Position numbers and translations under genes: made by a program. 64,000 bases of DNA from Brucella pseudogrignonensis (GTDB lineage: Bacteria; Pseudomonadota; Alphaproteobacteria; Rhizobiales; Rhizobiaceae), in contig NZ_NNRM01000017.1 of assembly GCF_002252525.1 (NCBI RefSeq), positions 186,001 through 250,000 of the forward strand. Direction: 5' to 3'. Below the pieces are notes generated by a model. The model worked only from the letters and a program-made list of their open reading frames with translations. It searched no databases and was not told the DNA's origin. Below are positions 59,644-64,000 of the stretch, one piece after another; position 1 is the stretch's first letter, and every line of letters starts with the position of its first letter.

Positions 59644-60136
59644 AAAATCGCCCGGCGTTGCGACCGGCAATCAGCCAGTAGACGAAGCCGCCGACGATGC
59701 CTGAACATGCAAAGGCGCCGGTCAGAAGAACGATACTTGCAGCAATCTGTTGATCAGCGACAGCAAGTAGTGACCCAGCGCCCACTCCCAGCAGGCCAAT
59801 CACAAGTCCGCCAATGCAATAGGGCAGGGATGATTTCCAGCCACGCACTTCGCTGATCACGATCAGCACCACTGCCGGGAAAAAGCTGAAACCACCCGCC
59901 ATTGTGGCCAGTACAGGGCCACCTATCAGAACCGCCGCATAAAAGCCGGTCATATCCCAGGCGTCGCGAATCTCGTTGAAAACATCCTGAAAGAACGGAT
60001 CGGAAAGCGCATAACCGAGCACATCGATCTGGCTATACAGAATGGCCGCCAGAAAGAATCCGGCGGCCAGAACGGCTACGCAATAGCCGAAAACAATAAC
60101 AACAAAACGCGAGATATAATCGAACGTATCAGTCAA
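59591..60136 (-). CDS. hypothetical membrane protein with repeat-derived C terminus
   Basis: 181 residues from a TTG at 60136 (gagga about 12 bases upstream). Four or five membrane helices (about 9-30, 63-97, 104-125, 130-160). The final residues LERIPKSVKRFSDKDAR are encoded by dispersed repeat copy G, which reads into the gene. No family recognised. Follows rlmN by 20 bases and may be co-transcribed with it. Confidence 0.7.
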   Translation of the reverse strand: MTDTFDYISRFVVIVFGYCVAVLAAGFFLAAILYSQIDVLGYALSDPFFQDVFNEIRDAWDMTGFYAAVLIGGPVLATMAGGFSFFPAVVLIVISEVRGWKSSLPYCIGGLVIGLLGVGAGSLLAVADQQIAASIVLLTGAFACSGIVGGFVYWLIAGRNAGRFLERIPKSVKRFSDKDAR

Positions 60137-60156
60137 CCGCGCTTAGTCCTCGTAAA

Positions 60157-61392
60157 TTACTCACCGTGTCCGGCGATCATCATCGCTTCAAGCGCCAGAC
60201 GTTCTGTCTTGCGCATACGTTCTGATTCCGACTTCAACTGACCACAGGCCGCCAGAATATCGCGGCCGCGTGGCGTGCGGATCGGCGAAGCGTAGCCTGC
60301 CGCATTCACATAATCGGCGAAGCGTTCAATATGTTCCCAGTCGGAGCACTGGTAGTTGGTGCCCGGCCATGGGTTGAACGGAATGAGATTGATCTTGGCC
60401 GGAATACCGCGCAGCAGCTTCACCAGCAGCTTGGCGTCTTCCATGCTGTCATTGATGTCCTTGAGCATCACATATTCAAAGGTGATGCGCTTGGCATTCG
60501 ACAGGCCGGGATATTCACGGCAAGCCTTGATCAGCTGTTCCAGCGGATATTTCTTGTTGATCGGCACCAGAAGATCGCGCAGTTCGTCGCGCACGGCATG
60601 CAGCGAGATCGCCAGCATCACGCCGATTTCTTCACCAGTGCGATAGATTTCCGGCACAACTCCAGAGGTCGAAAGCGTGATACGACGCTTGGAAAGCGCC
60701 AGCCCATCACCATCGGATGCAATCAGGAGAGCCTTCTTCACTTCCTCGAAGTTATAAAGCGGCTCACCCATGCCCATCATGACGATGTTGGTGATCTTGC
60801 GCCCTTCAGCAGGCACGATAGCGCCATCCGGTGTGTCGGTATCCGGGAAATCACCAAGACGATCACGCGCCGTCAACAGCTGCGCCAGAATTTCTTCTGA
60901 TGTCAGATTGCGAACCAGCTTCTGTGTGCCAGTGTGGCAGAAGGAGCAGGTAAGCGTGCAGCCAACCTGAGAAGAAATGCAAAGCGTGCCACGGCCTTCT
61001 TCAGGAATATAAACGCATTCGATTTCGACAGGGCGTCCGGCACCGCGTGGTGGGAAGCGGAACAGCCATTTGCGCGTTCCATCCTGCGAGATTTGTTCTT
61101 CAACCACTTCCGGGCGCGCAATAGTGAAATGCTGCGCCAGAAGCGCGCGCAGATCCTTGGAAATGTTGCGCATATCGGCAAAGTCGGAAACGCCGCGCAC
61201 GTACAGCCAGTGCCAGAGCTGCGCAATGCGCATCTTGACCTGCTTTGGCAGAACGCCAACCTTGATCAGCTCATCAGCCATTTCCTCGCGCGACATGCCT
61301 ATGAGCGACGGCTTCTGCTCCATGTTTGCGCGCACATGGCGGGCAAGCTGGTCGCGCGTATCATCAATGGTTAGGTCGAACGAAATGGACAT
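60157..61392 (-). CDS. rlmN: 23S rRNA (adenine-2503-C2)-methyltransferase, dual tRNA activity
   Basis: Radical-SAM enzyme that methylates A2503 of 23S rRNA and A37 of some tRNAs. 411 residues. N-terminal RNA-binding domain (about 20-120), the cluster motif [11 protein letters not shown] (CxxxCxxC), [11 protein letters not shown], and the C-terminal catalytic cysteine in LAACGQL near residue 383. Single gene. Confidence 0.97.
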   Translation of the reverse strand: MSISFDLTIDDTRDQLARHVRANMEQKPSLIGMSREEMADELIKVGVLPKQVKMRIAQLWHWLYVRGVSDFADMRNISKDLRALLAQHFTIARPEVVEEQISQDGTRKWLFRFPPRGAGRPVEIECVYIPEEGRGTLCISSQVGCTLTCSFCHTGTQKLVRNLTSEEILAQLLTARDRLGDFPDTDTPDGAIVPAEGRKITNIVMMGMGEPLYNFEEVKKALLIASDGDGLALSKRRITLSTSGVVPEIYRTGEEIGVMLAISLHAVRDELRDLLVPINKKYPLEQLIKACREYPGLSNAKRITFEYVMLKDINDSMEDAKLLVKLLRGIPAKINLIPFNPWPGTNYQCSDWEHIERFADYVNAAGYASPIRTPRGRDILAACGQLKSESERMRKTERLALEAMMIAGHGE

Positions 61393-61572
61393 ATGTTTTC
61401 AACTGTTGAGGGCGCCGCATAAAGCGCGCCGGTAAACACGATCTGTTGCATGGATATATGGGCTCGTTCATCTGAAATGCGAGCCTGTTGCGCGCGCTCA
61501 TAGCACACAATATGTGATCCGTCATCCCGCAGTCTGTCGCGGCAGGCATTCATAAGTGACAATACAACGTCA

Positions 61573-61602
61573 AAAAGAAAAGCCGGAGCGGAGCCCCGGC
61601 TT
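61573..61602 (-). terminator. terminator of the IalB-family gene
   Basis: On the minus strand, arms aagccgg / ccggctt enclose a nine-base loop, followed by ttctttttg, 25 bases beyond the gene's stop. Confidence 0.8.
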
Positions 61603-61627
61603 AATAATTTAACTCGAACCGATTGGC

Positions 61628-62137
61628 TTATTTGCACTTCTGAATGGCTGCGAGCGCTGCCGAAATGCCCTTTAGCGAATAGGTGTAATTGGTCTTGGTG
61701 CCGCGCTTGGACTGTGCCTGCACCTTCATGTCCGAACCGCCGCGCATTGCTGCGATCAGCTGTGGCTCTTCCGCTGCATTTTCCATCCAGCCGGATTTGC
61801 CATTGACGAACATCGTGAAATTGCGGTTGCCGATAGTCACGATAACCTTGGCATTCGCATTGGTATTCAGCTCATAACCGGCCATGAACTGTGGTTCAAA
61901 GCTGACGTTCTGTCCTGGCTTCTGGCTCACGAGGAAGAAGTTATCGCCATGATCAACGTTAGCAGGCGCTTTCTGCGTCGGAACGGACAGGACATAGCAA
62001 ACCTTGCCATTGCCTGACTGATAGCTATAGGCGCCCCAGGCGTCGAACTGCTTAATCTGGGTCGGTGTCTGGGCGAGTGCCGAACCCGCCATTGCAATCG
62101 TAAACACCGAAGCCGCGACGATCGATTTTCCAAGCAT
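61628..62137 (-). CDS. invasion-associated locus B (IalB) family protein
   Basis: 169-residue secreted protein with a signal peptide ending ALA-QTPTQ (about residue 22). FDAWGAYSY, GKVCYVLSVPTQKAP, NFFLVSQKPGQNVSFEPQFMAGYEL and a final Cys near the C terminus fit the family. The name comes from Bartonella invasion genetics; in free-living relatives the role is unknown and probably envelope-related. Confidence 0.9.
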   Translation of the reverse strand: MLGKSIVAASVFTIAMAGSALAQTPTQIKQFDAWGAYSYQSGNGKVCYVLSVPTQKAPANVDHGDNFFLVSQKPGQNVSFEPQFMAGYELNTNANAKVIVTIGNRNFTMFVNGKSGWMENAAEEPQLIAAMRGGSDMKVQAQSKRGTKTNYTYSLKGISAALAAIQKCK

Positions 62138-62410
62138 GGTTTTTTACCGGTTCTCTTTCGTTTGCTTCAAAGTCGAATATCGGGATGTCGCCGTTCATCA
62201 CGCCGTCCCGTTTAGTGACCCTTAATGTGCCTTAATCTGGGTTACCAAACGGTGAAGTTTTGAAAGAAAACTTGAACGAGTAGACCTAAGTCCCCGCGAT
62301 CCCGTTGCCAACTTCATCCAAAAGAAAGCGGCAAGAGTTTGTCATATTGCGTCAATGCACGATGATCGTGATGTCGCCCCATAACAAAGCTGTGAAGGGG
62401 AGAGGCCGCT

Positions 62411-62791
62411 TTAAGCAGCCTCACCGTCGTCGCGAAGAGCCTCACGGGCTGCGATTCTATGGGCGGGCGTTATATGTGTGCGAACAGCAGTCAATGCCGC
62501 CATGAGCACTGCAATGTCATCGGTGAAACCAATGCCAACCAGCATATCGGGGATGACATCGAAGGGCAGAACGAAATAGGCGAGTGCTGTCATCAGTGTC
62601 ATGCGCACACGCGTCGGCGTGTTCTGGTCGAGCGCGCAATAATAGGCGGCCACAACCTCATCCATAAACGGAACCATGCGACCGGCACGACGTGCGGTCT
62701 TCCAGAATCCTTTTTTCACCCGTTCGCTGCGATCATTGAAATCGCCTTCATTGCCGGGCTCCAGGATTTCATCAATCTTGACGCTATCCAT
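62411..62791 (-). CDS. YkvA-family (DUF1232) protein
   Basis: 126 residues from ATG 62791 (MDSVKIDEI). The DUF1232 signature ALAYFVLPFDVIPDMLVGIGFTDDIAVLMAAL (about residues 75-106) is complete, with the conserved PxDxIPD and DD. Two hydrophobic stretches suggest membrane association. Function unknown. Confidence 0.88.
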   Translation of the reverse strand: MDSVKIDEILEPGNEGDFNDRSERVKKGFWKTARRAGRMVPFMDEVVAAYYCALDQNTPTRVRMTLMTALAYFVLPFDVIPDMLVGIGFTDDIAVLMAALTAVRTHITPAHRIAAREALRDDGEAA

Positions 62792-63103
62792 GTTTGGGCA
62801 ATCTCCAGTAAGCCGAATGCAAGGCCACAATAGCATTGGAAATGGGAATATTGCATCCAGCTTTCAAGTCGGAACGCATTTCCTGCATGAACCGTCAGCT
62901 ACAAAAAGCCTCTGAAATCAACAAAATATGGATTCCAGAAAAATCGGGTTTCGGCCTGATTTGCCTGCGTGAACGAGCTTAAAGCATGTCGCGGAAAAGT
63001 GGGAACCGGTTTTCCGATAAAGACATGCATAAAAATAAAGATATAGAGCGAGCGCGGTAACTAGGATTAAGCGCGACATGCTCTGGTTGATTGGAGAACG
63101 TTG
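62792..63103. other. 312-base spacer holding repeat copy F
   Basis: No gene supported. Repeat copy F (62983-63082) fills the right third and ends just upstream of the next start codon. Confidence 0.55.
62983..63082 (+). repeat. dispersed palindromic repeat, copy F (100 bases, terminal inverted repeats)
   Basis: Perfect 11-base terminal inverted repeats agcatgtcgcg (62983-62993) / cgcgacatgct (63072-63082). Internally it contains gaaaagtgggaaccggtttt and agacatgcataaaaataaag. It ends 21 bases before the start codon at 63104. Confidence 0.8.
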
Positions 63104-63601
63104 ATGCATTTCACCGGCTATGGCGAAAATTTTGTGCGCAGTGACCGGTCAAGCCAGTTCTATCGCGGCCATCAGCTGGCGGCGGCTCAGGACATTAGCG
63201 ATCATGTCACCATCGATGTGAAGGATGGCATTTGCTACGACATCACCGCCTATATGCGTTTTCTGCTGGGGGCAGGTATTTCCGAGCACACGTTACGCGG
63301 CACATCGGGCCAAAACTGGATTCCGCTACTGAATTTCAAAGCCGGTGAATTGTGGAACGGCTATTCGGCGCTTCCATACGGGCGGGCGATTGGCTTCTAC
63401 GACGTGAAAGCGGGCCACATTTTTCATTCAGCCGTTGCGGTCGGTGACATCTACATTCGCAGCATCAATGGCAGAACGCTCGGTCAGAACTGGAGTGATC
63501 GTATCGATCTAACCAAAGCGCTCCCTTATATGGGACGAAATCGCGAAGGCAATTTCACACATCAGAAAAAGCCGATAATCGTTTATATTTCAAAAGTTTG
63601 A
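63104..63601 (+). CDS. hypothetical protein with Cys/His/Asn arrangement
   Basis: 165 residues from ATG 63104 with ttggag upstream. No signal or membrane segment. Cys44 sits at the head of a predicted helix (DGICYDITAYMRFLL); His108 starts a strand-rich stretch (HSAVAVGDIYIRSINGRTLG) with Asn122 nearby. This order resembles papain/NlpC-fold hydrolases, but no family is recognised and the idea is only a pattern. Repeat copy F forms its promoter side. It converges on phhB with five bases between stops. Confidence 0.75.
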   Translation: MHFTGYGENFVRSDRSSQFYRGHQLAAAQDISDHVTIDVKDGICYDITAYMRFLLGAGISEHTLRGTSGQNWIPLLNFKAGELWNGYSALPYGRAIGFYDVKAGHIFHSAVAVGDIYIRSINGRTLGQNWSDRIDLTKALPYMGRNREGNFTHQKKPIIVYISKV

Positions 63602-63606
63602 TCGTT

Positions 63607-63897
63607 CTAAATCAGCGCGTTCATCTTGCGAGCAAGCTTGATGTCCAACTCGGTGATTCCGTTCTCGCTGTGGGTCGATAGCGTGACATCGACACGATTA
63701 TAAACATTGAACCATTCGGGGTGATGGTCAAGCTTTTCGGCATAAAGTGCTGCTCGGACCATGAAGCCGAACGCCGCGTTGAAGTCCTTGAATTTAAAAC
63801 TTTTGCTGATTGCTTCGCGGTCATCGACCTTCTGCCAGCCAGTAAGCTCGCCAAGTGCCTGTTTCAGTTCGTCATCAGTCAGCCTGTTGCGTGCCAT
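63607..63897 (-). CDS. phhB: 4a-hydroxytetrahydrobiopterin dehydratase (pterin-4a-carbinolamine dehydratase)
   Basis: 96 residues, the normal size. [17 protein letters not shown] at the start and the catalytic [23 protein letters not shown] segment (His-His and a later His) identify it. It regenerates pterin cofactor after phenylalanine hydroxylation; no hydroxylase gene is in the window. Confidence 0.94.
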   Translation of the reverse strand: MARNRLTDDELKQALGELTGWQKVDDREAISKSFKFKDFNAAFGFMVRAALYAEKLDHHPEWFNVYNRVDVTLSTHSENGITELDIKLARKMNALI

Positions 63898-63956
63898 TGT
63901 CTTTTGCCTATGTTGTTGGCTATTCAGCTCTAACTTATCATAGCCGCGAGAGTTCC

Positions 63957-64000
63957 GTGACCCAATCAGCCCCGACCAGTATTCTATTTGTCTGTGCAGG
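63957..64000 (+). CDS. low-molecular-weight protein-tyrosine-phosphatase (N terminus only)
   Basis: A GTG at 63957 opens the frame [15 protein letters not shown], which runs off the right edge. ILFVC is the start of the P-loop (C-x5-R) of low-molecular-weight phosphatases. The call rests on 14 codons and the position of the Cys, so it is provisional. Confidence 0.6.
   Translation, partial: MTQSAPTSILFVCA

Overview
The window reads as chromosomal DNA of an alphaproteobacterium of the order Hyphomicrobiales, most likely the Brucella/Ochrobactrum group. The signs are moderate GC with AT-rich spacers, an IalB-family protein, the FYDLN acid-domain protein, a CP4-like class II EPSP synthase, an aroA-cmk-rpsA string, an ImuA-ImuB-DnaE2 mutasome with a GTTC-N7-GTTC LexA box, and short dispersed palindromic repeats of the kind common in this group. 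The assignment rests on recognition of protein sequences; no search was run.

Layout. 1-5.3 kb: the 5' part of a glutathione-independent formaldehyde dehydrogenase gene, a LysR regulator divergent from a YeiH-type transporter, a peptide deformylase paralogue, then rpsA on the minus strand. 5.5-8.6 kb: cmk and aroA (minus), a palindrome-rich spacer, the FYDLN protein and tRNA-Ala(GGC). 8.7-20.3 kb: a membrane acyltransferase, then a complete leucine/isovalerate catabolic cluster (acetoacetate-CoA ligase, isovaleryl-CoA dehydrogenase, both methylcrotonyl-CoA carboxylase subunits, HMG-CoA lyase, methylglutaconyl-CoA hydratase) followed by a LivJ-like binding protein. Together these convert isovaleryl-CoA to acetyl-CoA and reactivate the acetoacetate. 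20.4-23.2 kb: a phosphatase, small proteins and a molybdopterin-binding-domain protein. 23.8-27.9 kb: cyoABCD, the bo3-type quinol oxidase, behind a 600-base AT-rich spacer. 28.2-36.1 kb: a secreted SH3 protein and the tamA-tamB pair of the outer-membrane translocation module.

36.2-46.8 kb: a Tat-lipoprotein L,D-transpeptidase, a cysteine-rich unknown protein with an Irr-like ICE box upstream, a YcnI-PCuAC copper fusion beside a DUF2946 protein, glyoxalase I, an Mrp/ApbC ATPase, phosphoglucomutase, a small-molecule kinase, an FAH-family hydrolase, three small proteins and an SLT lipoprotein. 46.9-53.2 kb: a hemolysin-III-type membrane protein converging on the SOS operon imuA-imuB-dnaE2. 53.3-58 kb: a MarR / HEAT-repeat alkylation-repair-like / DUF6616-like operon, a ParD-like protein translationally coupled to a second methionine aminopeptidase, and argG. 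58-64 kb: a methyltransferase, a LysE exporter, rlmN, IalB, a YkvA protein, an unknown protein with a Cys/His/Asn pattern, a PCD/PhhB dehydratase, and the first codons of a low-molecular-weight phosphatase.

The bulk is ordinary core genome. The points most worth a second look are the ParD-like/MetAP pair with its own perfect operator, the dispersed palindromic repeat family (one copy supplies the C terminus of a protein, two sit immediately upstream of start codons), glycine at position 100 of an otherwise CP4-like EPSP synthase, the candidate ICE box upstream of the seven-cysteine protein, and paired perfect palindromes upstream of aroA. No CRISPR array, integrase, transposase, prophage or secretion-system cluster was seen.
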